From the NCBI GenBank assembly GCA_004519485.1, contig CP038133.1, positions 248,001-312,000 on the forward strand: 64,000 nt of DNA, written 5' to 3'. The notes under the pieces were generated by a model that was not told where the DNA came from, ran no database searches, and saw nothing but the letters and a program-made list of their open reading frames with translations. The position numbers were made by a program, and so were the translations under genes. Source of the stretch: Nannochloropsis oceanica (Eukaryota > Sar > Eustigmatophyceae > Eustigmatales > Monodopsidaceae). This document shows, piece by piece, positions 18,269 through 28,359 of the stretch (position 1 is the stretch's first letter; each line of letters begins with the position of its first letter).

Positions 18269-20744
18269 TTAAATATCTGCCCTCTCCATCAGATCCATCC
18301 ATCGTTCCTCCATCGTCTCAATCTCTTCGTTGATTTTTTCCAAACGCGCCGTCCATTCCGCAAGCTGGGTATAGCCAGCATTTACCTTCCCCCCTTCGTC
18401 CAATTTGTTCTGGTATTCGGCCGCCTGCTTTTGTAGCGTCGCAATCGCCTTCTCCATCCCTCCCAGCTCCTTCTTCTCCTTCCCACTTAAGCCCTTGATC
18501 GCAGGCTTCGTCACGGCTGCGCCCCCATTCCCGCCACTACCTTTTCCTCCTGAAAATGACGAAGACGATACTTGCCCTTTCGCGTCCTTTTCCATCTCCA
18601 ACCACTCACTAAAACTCCCCTGGAAGTCCCTCACTATCCCATCTCCTTGGAACGCGAACAGATGCCCTGCCAAGCGATCAACGAAGCGCCGGTCGTGACT
18701 GACAAAGACCAACACTCCCTTGTACTCCTCACACAAAAACTCTTCCAGCACGGCTAGTGTGCTCAGATCAAGATCATTGCTTGGCTCATCAAGCACCAAT
18801 AAATTAGGCCTCTGCGCCAGCACCCACATCAGCTGCAGCCGTCTCTTCTCTCCCCCGCTCATCTTACTCACAAGATCCTGCCACCTCGACGTCGGGAACT
18901 GAAAGCGCGTCAACAATTGCCGAGCCATCGACTCCCCCGACATCTTCGGGCCCTTCACGCTGATATTCCCCTCCACGTCCGTACTGACTGTGCTCCCCTC
19001 CTTCGCCAACGCATCCTCCGCCGTCTGCTTCACGAACTCCAACAACCGCACGCCCTCGGGGAAGTCCATCCCCGCTTGCGCATAGTACCCAAAGCGCACC
19101 GTCTCCCCCTGGACTACCTCCCCACTGTCCAGCTTCAACTCCCCTAACAAAATGGAGAGAAACGTGGACTTGCCCGCACCATTAGGGCCAACGATCCCGA
19201 TCCGATCACCCTTCACAAACTCATAAGTGAATCCCTGCAAGATCTGTTTATCCGCCTCCTGAAACCGGAACGAGGCATCGTCAAACGACAAAACGAATGT
19301 CCCCAAGCGTGATTTGGCAGCTTCCAGAGACAACGACTTAACCTCTTCTTTCTTCGCCGTCTTCTTGACCAACTCGTGATAAGCACCCTCGCGGCTCTTA
19401 CTCTTCGCTTGGCGGGCCCGAGGCTGCTTTCGCATCCACGCGAGTTCCTTCTGTAATTTCTTCAAGTCGTTGGCGCGCGCGGAAGATTGGGCTGAAAGTC
19501 TGACTTCTTTGGCTTCAAGAAAAGATTCGTAATTGCCCGTGTGCCGGTACAAGGCCGCGTCTTCCAACTCCCAAATTTCAGACTGACAGACGGTCTCCAG
19601 GAAGTACCGGTCGTGGGTAACGACGATAGCAGTCACTGCCCTGCTCGCCAAATGATTCTCCAGCCACTCAATCGCGTCAATGTCCAAATGATTGCTCGGT
19701 TCGTCCAGCAGGATTACATCCGGCTTTTGCACCAGGGCCGTGGCCAACCCGAGGCGCTTGCGTTGCCCGCCCGAGAGGGTATCACATAGCTTGTCCTGCA
19801 GTTCAATCACGTTCAATTGCGTGTAAATCTGGTTTGCGATCGTTTCCGCTTCCCATCCTCCCGTCACGTCCATCTGCTGCGAGGCGTCGTTGAATTTATC
19901 GTATGCTTCTTCCGTGCCGCTGGCCAGGGCGTTGCTTGCCTGGTTGTAAGCCCACACAGCAGCCATCGCAGGGTTTCCCGAGGGGGAAAACATCACATCC
20001 CTTACTTTCAGATCTGAGGCAAAGGTGGGCTCTTGGTCCACGTACACAATTTTCAGGCCCTTGAGTGTCTCGATTTCCCCCGACTCGGCCTTTTCCACTC
20101 CGCCAATGCACTTGAGCAACGTTGACTTGCCGCAGCCGTTCACGCCCACGAGTCCCACCTTTTGCCCCTTGGCCAAAGAAAGTGAGATGCTCTTGAATTG
20201 ATATCTATGTAAGCGAGAGGTAAAAGAAGAAATGTAAGGAGGAACTGCTAGTGGGAGCACTGAACACGGCTAAGAGTGGGCTCATCAAACTGACCATTAA
20301 TCCGTACTTTCAACCCTCAGGTTCGAGCAGTGAGTGTAAGCAGTCTCTTCCATTATAAAAATGTGATTACGTCATTTGCTTATATCCCAAACGCGCTTCG
20401 GTTATTGATGGCGCCTCTGTAGAGATCCCATACTTAGCAACCATATCTGCATCCCCTCCCCAGCCGCAAAAAAACAATCCTTACCGTTGCCCATCAAAAG
20501 TATTGGTCAACCCCCGCAGCCACATCACAGTCTCAGAGTTCGTTTCCTTTTCCGGTGGTGCCAGGGTCGTGGACATGCGGAGCGGGGCGTGCCGGCCGCG
20601 ACCATACGTGTGCGTGGGCCGCTGGTGCTGCTGTTGTTGCTGGATCGACGAGAGTCGATTCGGCGTAGGGACCACAAAGGCTTCGGTTACGCTCACTGTG
20701 AGCAAAGCCAGTCCAAGCAGCGTTCGAATGTATTGACGCGTCAT
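18269..20744 (-). CDS. Plastid-targeted ABC-F ATPase, two exons
   Basis: ABC-F proteins are soluble twin-ATPase factors acting on ribosomes, not transporters. Exon 1 (20744-20485) starts MTRQYIRTLLGLALLTVSVT followed by EAFVVPTP: a signal peptide with Ala-Phe junction, so plastid import is likely. It ends CAACG|GTAAGG; exon 2 (20204-18269) starts after TTACATAG; 731 residues. Site 1: Walker A GVNGCGKST (about 107-115), signature LSGGQRKRLGLA, Walker B VILLDEPSNHLD. Site 2: GPNGAGKST, MSGGEKRRLQL, LLVLDEPSNDLD. Between them is the long linker rich in Arg/Lys (KKLQKELAWMRKQPRARQAK), the part that reaches into the ribosome. The C-terminal 90 residues form a coiled coil, as in Uup/ABCF C-terminal domains. 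Both sites look active. A role in plastid translation is inference. Confidence 0.95.
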
Positions 20745-21506
20745 CCTGTTGATTGCGTGGTCGTATTGACGGCTGGTTAGGACGTGGAAGAATACATACG
20801 TAAGCGAGAGAGAGGCTCCGAGAGCCTTGGCAGGGCCATCAGTAAAACCTCCCTGTCGGCCCATTTCCCGCTATATTTAGGCGGAGTGCTATGCCCATAA
20901 GTTTGTGATGATAGTCTGCACGGTATAGTGCCAGGGTCCTACATCAAGCACCACAATTTACCCTCCGGGTGAGTGTGCTGTGTGGGCCGTCCGGGGACTT
21001 TGCCTGATCGAAAAACCTGTCAAAGTCGCCAGTAAAACTCGGACAAGAAATAAGGGATAAATATGCAACAATTTCTTGTTGGAAGGCTCCCCCTCGTATG
21101 CAAGTCCTATAGGACGCAGGTTGCATGCGATAGTTCTAGAGTGATGTAGGAACGGCAAAAGAACTAGTAATTTCCTTTCTTGTTATGTGAATGTCTTAAT
21201 TGTGTACATGGCCTCAGCTTCCGCTTCAATCCCTTTCACCCTTCCACGCATTTTTCTTACCCTGTGATGTATGAGACGCGGCCTTTTGTCTCCGCTTCTC
21301 TTCCTTCCTCGCTCCCATTTTCTTCCCAAATCGCGCTATATATGAGCTTTGCGAGTCTCTTTCCCCATCCCAATCACTTCCCTCCACCTCGTTATCATCC
21401 TCAGCCCAGTAAAAAATAAACTAATCAAATTGCTGCATCAACTTCCTTTACATTAGCATCCAGACCACCCACCCCCTCCTCCTCCTCCTGGCCTTCCCCC
21501 TCCCCC
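20745..21506. other. Intergenic, no gene seen
   Basis: About 760 bp holding the promoter of the ABC-F gene and the 3' region of the DUF760 gene, both minus strand. A minus-strand frame runs in from the ABC-F exon as far as 20864. The middle (20880-21180) has no frame or repeat I recognise. Confidence 0.4.
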
Positions 21507-23273
21507 TCAACTACCACTCCTCCCTCCCCCTCCCGGTCCCCCTCTTGGTGGACGATCTCCTCCCCTTCCCCTACCCCCCCTCGGAGGGGGGGGAGGAGGT
21601 GGTGGCCTTCGACTGCGAGGTCGGCTCGTGGGATATTGGGGAGAGGTAGGACGAAGAAGGGAAGGACTGGCGGGTTGCCCATAGTTCCATGCACGTTCAA
21701 GTTCGCGGAGAGAGTAGCCGGTGACGAGGCCCCACATTATGATTTGGGCTAAGGCGGCCGAATCGAGTTCCATGCTCTCTGTAAGAGGACGAGAGGTAAG
21801 GAGGGAGGGATGGAATGAGATCAGCATTTCAGTGGTCAATCTAAAAATGGAGAAGTGAAAACAATTACATGGCAGGTGATGATAATTAATATTAATCATC
21901 ACGAGACAAGCGAAATTCCCGACACAATTCAGTATTCCCCCCTCCCCTTTCTCCCTCCCTCCCTCCAGCCCCACCTTTCTCCACGATCGGCCTGTCCTGA
22001 ATAGAAGCCAACACCCGATTCGTCAGCATCTTCATCGCCTCCACCACGTCTTGCGTCATCCCCCCTGTCAATTCCCCACTCTGCCGGCTCGACAAGTCCG
22101 AGATATAAGAAAGCAGGTCCCTCGAGACCATCTGACGCTTCTCTCCCTCCATCCGCACCAGCTCGGCCTTGAGCGAGGCCGCTTCCTTTTTGAGCGCGTC
22201 CACATAATCTTGCGCTTGGACTTGCACTCGAGTCCCGTCCTAGTTACAAAGGGAAGAAAGATTTGGGGGGGGAAGAGGGGGGGGAGGTTGGAGAAGGCGA
22301 TATAAATGCTGCTGATGGGCTGGGTGAGTATAATTATACATATATATGTGCGTGCACGGTGGATACTAATAGTGCAAGGTCTGGATATAAGGAGAATGGG
22401 AGACAAACAAAGAGATACGAAAAGGGAAAGAGGGAGAAAGGGAGAAGAGAAAGGGAGGGAAGGAAAGAAAAGCGTTCGCCATCCATGTCACTTACACTGC
22501 TCGTGACAGTCACCACCCCATCCAGCCGCATCACATCATCCTCATCGCTCGTCAGCAACCCCCCACCCACTCCCCTCAGACTCTCCCCTTTTCCCCCTTC
22601 CAGCAAATTACCCGCCCCTACCCCGTGGTCCTGCTGGTGCTGCTGCTCCATGACAGGCAACGCCTGCATCTGGGCCGCAGCGGCCAACAGACCCTGGACC
22701 TTCACTTCTGCATTAAAAAGCATGTAACCCGTCACTTGCGCCTTGTAAACCAGGTGCGCGAAAATCAACCCCGTGGTTCGATGGGCGTCTTCAACGAGGG
22801 AATCCTGGATGGAGCCGATGCAGCGAAGCACGGTGCGTTTAACCGCTTCTTGAACACGGATGGGGGCAGCCGCCTTGAAGTTGGTTATCATCTCGGTGGG
22901 CGTCATGGTAACAAGGAGATCGACGTAGTTGTTGCCGGTCATGAATGGCATGCCGCCGATTTGGGGGACGAGCTGTTGGCTTCTACAGATGGGGCAGTGG
23001 AGAAAATTCAGGAAATGTGAGCGATTAGGGATATATGCGTTCGTATTTCAATATTTCTGAACTGATATTCTTCACCGCACGGTTGATGAAGCAAAACAAT
23101 CTCACATTCACGATCGCAGCCTTCCCTCTCTCCATTCCTCCCTTTACACCTACCCCTCCATAAAGCCTTGCAGCTTTGACGGACTACCAGCTCCCATCGA
23201 CATGTTGCCTCCGGACGCTGTCGCGGGGGGCCTGAACGAAGAGGCTTGCTGCTGGTGCTGCTGCTGTTGCTGC

Positions 23274-23320
<47 letters not shown>

Positions 23321-23786
23321 AGATGATTGCTGGCCTTTGCGAGGCTGTCGTGGGTTCCGATGTTGGTCGCTTCCGTTGTCACCTTCACCGTCATCGTTGT
23401 TGTTGCCATTTCCACCTACATATGCGTGTGTGTGATGTGGTAGATGGGTGAGATGCTGACATTGCCCAAGTACCCATTTTCTAGAAGGAAGACCGCTCTC
23501 CATCTCTTTCGTTTCTGTCTGTACATGTACCAAAGTGGAAGGGAGGGTCCAAGCCTCCGCTCAACTTGCGGGTGAAGACCTTGAGCGTACTAGCCCGCAC
23601 CGGGCGGTGGATTCCCACTCCAAGCACGGACGGCGGGGAGGAAGTGGAGGAAAGGACAGGGCTTGCCGGGAGGAAGGCGAAGGTTCCTGGTACGAGGCAG
23701 CAACATCCCGCGACAGCAACACATGAGAGCAGCCTGAATTCCCGATTTCGTCTTGACGACGACGACGGGGTGGGTGGGAAAGTCAT
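21507..23786 (-). CDS. DUF760-family plastid protein, five exons
   Basis: DUF760 proteins are plastid proteins of plants and algae with no assigned reaction. Exons 23786-23531, 23415-23154, 22982-22496, 22239-21975 and 21778-21507 join in phase to 513 residues. Exon 1 has a signal peptide (LLSCVAVAGCCCLVPGTF) with an Ala-Phe junction (FAFLPASP). Exon 2 is a polyGln tract. Exon 3 starts the first domain: MPFMTGNNYVDLLVTMTPTE, then TTGLIFAHLVYKAQVTGYML. Exon 4 has the second unit, QDYVDALKKEAASLKAELV and LLSYISDLSSRQSGELTGGM. Exon 5 has LAQIIMWGLVTGYSLRELE, the conserved end of the domain, then a Pro/Arg/Gly-rich tail (PPPPPPPPRGGRGRGGDR). The exon 4 donor (AAAG|GTGGGG) is weak but keeps phase. 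It diverges from the ABC1 kinase gene. Confidence 0.85.
23247..23321. repeat. CTG/CAG microsatellite coding polyglutamine
   Basis: Near-pure CTG units with a few TTG interruptions lie in exon 2 of the DUF760 gene, encoding about 25 Gln in a row on the minus strand. It falls between the presequence and the conserved domain, so length variation should be tolerated. Confidence 0.9.
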
Positions 23787-24115
23787 GGTCGATGTGGGGC
23801 GTCAGCTAGATAGTGGAGCCGGTATGACGAGGTCACGGTTGAGGCTATGCTTGCGGCGGCCCACTTGGTATGGCGTGCGAGGTTGCGAGAAATCAAATCC
23901 AAACAGTGAAAAAAGGCTCAGAATCGCAAGTCCTGTGTCGATTGTGGAGGTGATCAGACAGGCTGGGGATGAGTGAACTGCTGGAGGTGGGTTCACAACT
24001 GGATGAGATACGCCTCTTCCGGAGGGCCTTGCTTGCCGTTATATCGCCAACATTCTGATTCAGACCAAACCACGCGCCATTATACATTCATAGACAAATC
24101 AAAGTGGTGTTGGCC
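23787..24115. promoter_or_regulatory. Divergent promoter region, DUF760 / ABC1 kinase
   Basis: 329 bp between divergent start codons of a plastid DUF760 protein and an ADCK1-like kinase. No other frame is convincing. No factor site is claimed. Confidence 0.4.
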
Positions 24116-27003
24116 ATGCTATCGAGCAAGGCAGGCCGACTTTTGTTGCTATGTAGCGGTGGCGGTGGCGCGGTCATGGCCCTTTCCACACCAGAAACGG
24201 CTGCTTCGCCTTCGCTTAGATACGTCGTGGAGGACAAGGTAAGTAAGTGTCAGTGTGGGGAGTCAGAAGGGAAGGGAGCAAACAATTCACCGCCTTCTAC
24301 GAATCGAATGGGACGGTAGCGGGTCTACGTGGTTTTGGGAACAGAAAGGGATGGAGCGGGTATCCGTAGTTGTGTGCGTCGCATGTGCGGCGGAGACACT
24401 TTTCTTTTTTACGAGACCATGCGTAGGAAATGTGATGGTACAAGCCCACAAGGCAGGCATAATTCAATGATATATCGCGCTGAAGCCATAAATGTCCTAA
24501 ACCGCTTTGTGGGGAATTTCCCTATTTCATCCGCAGAATATTTCGGAGCGCCTCCGCCGCCTAAAGCACGAGGCTCACGCCGCCCTGGGCTTGGATGCGG
24601 TCGAGAGAGCGGGCCGAACATTGGGCTATGGACTTTTGACGGCTGTAGACTACAAGTATTCTCTCTCGGGGTTAGAGTCAGGGTCGAAGGAATACAAAGA
24701 GAAGCAAAGCGAGGTGCATCTCCGGGCTGCGAAACGTATCTTGCACGTGTGCCAGAGTCAGGGAGGCGTTTTCATCAAGGCGGGGTAAGTAAGATGAAAG
24801 AGAGTGGTTGCTTCAAATGCACACAAAATAGTGCTCGCTCATCCGACTCGACCTTCTCCTTTCTTCCTCCCCCGCCCCCCTCGCCGTCAATGAAGCCAAT
24901 ATATCTCCAGCCTGGTCAAGATCTTGCCGGACGAATTCACTGATACTTTGCGAGTGCTGCAAGACAGAAACCCGGGCGAGCCATTCGAGGACATTTGTCG
25001 TGTGTTGGAGGTGAGAGCGCGTGTCTGGAAGGGCTAGTGCCGCTCGCTCCACGGCTAGTGCCGCTCGATCTGCTTTAATTTTATACCAATGAAGACATTT
25101 CGAAATGATACAACAATAATAGTCATGCACAACCTGTGGCCACTCTCTGATGACAGGAAGACCTCGGTGTGCCCTGGCACAAGCTTTATGCCTCCTTCTC
25201 CCCCACCCCCATCGCGGCCGCCTCCATCGCACAAGTCCATCGAGCAGTAACATATGACGGGTACGCTGTTGCAGTCAAAATTCAATACCCTCGGCTGGCG
25301 AGTCAGGTGCAAACGGATTTCACGACACTGAAAGTGTTGGCAACCGTTGTGGGGACGCTGTTTACGAATTGGGAGTACACGTGGCTCTTCCCAGAGCTGG
25401 AGGAGAGTGTGCGCTTGGAGCTTGATTTTATGCAGGAGGCAACGAATGGAGAGCGGGTCGGGAAGTTGTTGGAGAGGGACAGGCGTATCCACATCCCGCA
25501 GGTGAGGTGGGATTTGAGCAGCACGCGGGTGCTAACGATGGAGTACATTGAGGGTGTGAAGGTGACAGATGTACAGACGTTGAGGAGCAAGGGGATTGAC
25601 CCGCGGGCTGTGGGCGAGACGATTTCAAACTTGTTCAGCTTGATGGTGTTTTCTCTGGGGCTGACGCATTGTGACCCACATCCCGGTAGGGCAAGCACGT
25701 CTGATAATTCGCGGGGGGTCTTATGCTTCCTTGATTTGTACATGTTGTGTGTTTCTCCCTCTTTTCTTCTTGCTAACATTCGTCTCTTTCTTTTCCTGCC
25801 TCCCTCCCTTCTTCTCTCTTTTCCTCCCTCCTCCTTCCCGCAGGTAACCTTCTCATCCGCCATCCCCCCCCGCCGTCCTCTGCCCTCAGGAAGTTCTCCT
25901 GGCGAGTGCAAGAGTTTCTTGGGCTGCGTCCTAATTTTGAGGTGGTACTGCTGGACCATGGGCTGTACCGGCGACTTGATGAGACATTTCGACTGAGGTC
26001 CGTGGGGTGGTTGAAGGGAGGAGAGCGACCTATTGCCATTATTCCCTTAGAGAGGCGCGTGTATGTCCCAGCAAGTCGTCTCCAATTTCTCATTCCTTTT
26101 TTTTTCCTACCTCCCCTTATTCCCCCATTTTCATTTCTCTTCTCCCCGCTTTCAAACAGTTACTGCAACCTCTGGAAGTCCTTCATGACCCGGGACGTAG
26201 CCCTCGGCCGAGCTGCCACACGAGCCCTCGGCCTCCACGAAGACTTTTTTGAGCTCCTATCCATCATAAGCGTGAACCGCACCCCTACCTCCCAGGGTGG
26301 GCTGGGGCAGCAAATGTCCGACTCGGAGCGGAGTCGCATTCGAGAGAAGTACAGGGATCGGAAGAAATACGGGTCGGAACAACTACTCAAACTCATCCAA
26401 TCCCTCCCCCGGGACGTCCTCTTCGTACTCCGTTCCAATTCGCTTGTACGCTCTCTCAACACGGAGCTAGGCGCCAATGTGGGGACGCGCTTCCGAATTT
26501 TTGGGTCCTCGGCTGTTGTGGGGTTGAGTACACCGACTCCATCCTCCCTCCCTCCCTCGGCTTACTTTTTGGAGGAGATGAGAGATTCGTGCAGGATTCA
26601 ACCTGGGGTGGGGAGGGTATTACAGAAAAGGCAAAAGAGAGATTTGATTACAAACCCGGAGGCGAGCTTGAATAAGTCGACGGCATCGGAGGCGTTTTTG
26701 TTTTCGTCTGCTGGAGGATTTGGAGTGGATAAAAGGGGTGTGTGGTGGAGGGATTGGAAGGAGGCGAAGAGGCAGATACTGGTGGTCGATTTGAGAGTGA
26801 GATTATGGATGGTAGATGCGGCGATCGAGTGGGCAATATGGGCTCGGACACGATTACCGTTGCCGGCTATGGAGGGAGGGAGGGGGGTTGGGGGGATAGG
26901 AGCGGGAGTGGGAGGAGAGACGATGGTTGAGAAGCAGTTGCATGTGAATGAGGGGACGGAGGAGGAGAGGGAGAGGGTGGCGCGAAAACCGACTGTGTCA
27001 TAG
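24116..27003 (+). CDS. ABC1/ADCK1-like atypical kinase (UbiB family), six exons
   Basis: UbiB-family kinases act on isoprenoid lipid and membrane homeostasis in mitochondria and plastids. Exons 24116-24238, 24537-24784, 24896-25010, 25157-25685, 25844-25997 and 26160-27003 join in phase to 670 residues. Family sequence crosses the joins: GGVFIKAG|QYISSLVKILPDE, RVLE|EDLGVPWHKLYASF, DPHPG|NLLIRH, FRL|SYCNLWKSF. Motifs: KxGQ-like FIKAGQ, Ala-rich loop PIAAASIAQVHRA, VAVKIQYP with the ATP-binding Lys, LDFMQEATNGER, metal-binding LTHCDPHPGN and VVLLDHGLYRRL (DHG in place of DFG). LGVPW and YCNLW fit the ADCK1/ADCK5 branch, which is mitochondrial. The N-terminus (MLSSKAGRLLLLCSGGGG) may be a targeting peptide. 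The last 150 residues are Arg/Gly-rich and unconserved. Confidence 0.93.
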
Positions 27004-27288
27004 GTGATTAAATTGTATAATATTAAGGTTTTGAGGTGGGGAGGAGGAAGATTAATGAGAAAATGTTTGTCTTTGGTGTCGGAGTCATCTTGGTGTCGGT
27101 GGCTCCCTCACAAATTTCGCCCTAGCGCATAGTTTTCGTTGATGATCTCTTCCTTGCCTCTACGTTCTCCCTCCCTCCCTCCCTCCTCTTCCCCCCTCTT
27201 TGTCGCTCAAAACAAGCGTACCTGACAATCCGGCTTGTCAATGGCAACGACTTTTCATCTTACCACTCCTTCCTCCCGCCCTCCCTCC

Positions 27289-28359
27289 CTAAATTTTCCG
27301 CCTCCAGTTCGCCCACCACAACCGCATTTGAAATCCTAGATGACTTCGTGGCAACAATCCCTCATCCAGAGCGTCAAACCCACTTTTCTGCAACGCCTCC
27401 AGGTACATTGTCGTCCTCACAGCCGGTAGTAACGCCGTAAACGTTGCCTTTGGCAATGGTCCCGTCGCCGGAGAGGGGGTAGAAGAAAGCAACTCTCTTG
27501 CGTGCTCCAGGTGTAAATGTGCCTGGGTTGCTACCTCAAAAAATACGTCGGATAAGGCTTGGACAGCCTCGGGGCTTTGAGGCCCTCTCAGAATATCGTT
27601 TACGTTCACTTTAAATTCTCTTTGGAGCTCCAGAGGGATGTAGAGGGACTGTTGGGCGGCGTGGTATCTGGTTGCACGTAGCAAGGTGGTGATGCCTGTG
27701 GCTTTGCCTACGTGACTTGCAGCGTGATCCGCCGTTTGGTGCTGCACGCCGAGGCTTTCAAGGGTAAGGTAGAGGAGGGAGGAGGCAGTGTGCTCGGCGT
27801 AGTCCTCCAGATCGGCCATGGTTGTGGGTTGGATGTTATCTAGATCTTGGAGGCGAGCTTCGAGGAGACGGTCGAGCCACCTCCGGGTGAGGTTGTGGGC
27901 TTGTACGGCTTCTGCCAAGGCACGGGCGACAGGGTGCGCAGGGGATTTGTCTTGGTAGATAGCACCGATGACTTCCCGCCACCATTGCATACGCATTTGC
28001 CCCGGCAGTGCATTGCCGCGGGCCACGTCCTTGATGAGCGCCGTTTCAACGTTGAACGCACGGAGGGCAAAAAAGGCCCGTCGGGAGGGGGTGGGCACAA
28101 GGAGGCCACACAAATAGGCGTCAAAATCGTGCTGCTTGACCAGCTCAACACAGTATTCGCCGTAATTGGCAGGGTCTGCGGCAGTGGAGGACGTGGAGGT
28201 AGAGGAGAGATAGTACGGCCGCGGTCCGGGGTGAGGTCGATGAGATGGAGAGGGGAGGTTTCGTGTTCGAGAGGACAAGTGTGTGGGATGTGTGGGACAG
28301 AGGGATTTGGCGGCGATGGCGGCGGCCCGAAAATAGGCGACGGATGACCGCGGAGACAT
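27289..28359 (-). CDS. NDUFAF6: NDUFAF6-like complex I assembly factor (squalene/phytoene synthase fold)
   Basis: A single exon encodes 356 residues. The first 55 are Ser/Arg/His/Pro-rich without acids (MSPRSSVAYFRAAAIAAKSL), a mitochondrial presequence. The rest matches the trans-isoprenyl synthase-like fold: EYCVELVKQHDFDAYLCGLL, FFALRAFNVETALIKD, MRMQWWREVIGAIY, GKATGITTLLRATRYH, LYIPLEL, and the C-terminal FQMRLWWANWR. In true phytoene or squalene synthases two DxxxD motifs bind Mg-diphosphate; here these positions read NVETA and HVGKA, so catalysis is unlikely. That loss, with the mitochondrial N-terminus and QWWREVI, fits NDUFAF6, needed for ND1/complex I biogenesis. It converges on the ABC1 kinase gene, 285 bp away. 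Confidence 0.9.
   Translation of the reverse strand: MSPRSSVAYFRAAAIAAKSLCPTHPTHLSSRTRNLPSPSHRPHPGPRPYYLSSTSTSSTAADPANYGEYCVELVKQHDFDAYLCGLLVPTPSRRAFFALRAFNVETALIKDVARGNALPGQMRMQWWREVIGAIYQDKSPAHPVARALAEAVQAHNLTRRWLDRLLEARLQDLDNIQPTTMADLEDYAEHTASSLLYLTLESLGVQHQTADHAASHVGKATGITTLLRATRYHAAQQSLYIPLELQREFKVNVNDILRGPQSPEAVQALSDVFFEVATQAHLHLEHARELLSSTPSPATGPLPKATFTALLPAVRTTMYLEALQKSGFDALDEGLLPRSHLGFQMRLWWANWRRKI

Noticed and set aside
20281-20340. GGTTCGAG resembling a tRNA B box
   Set aside because: No pairing T stem, no A box at the right distance and no acceptor stem.
25303-25959. 218-codon minus-strand frame
   Set aside because: Antisense of ABC1 kinase exons 4 and 5, crossing their intron.
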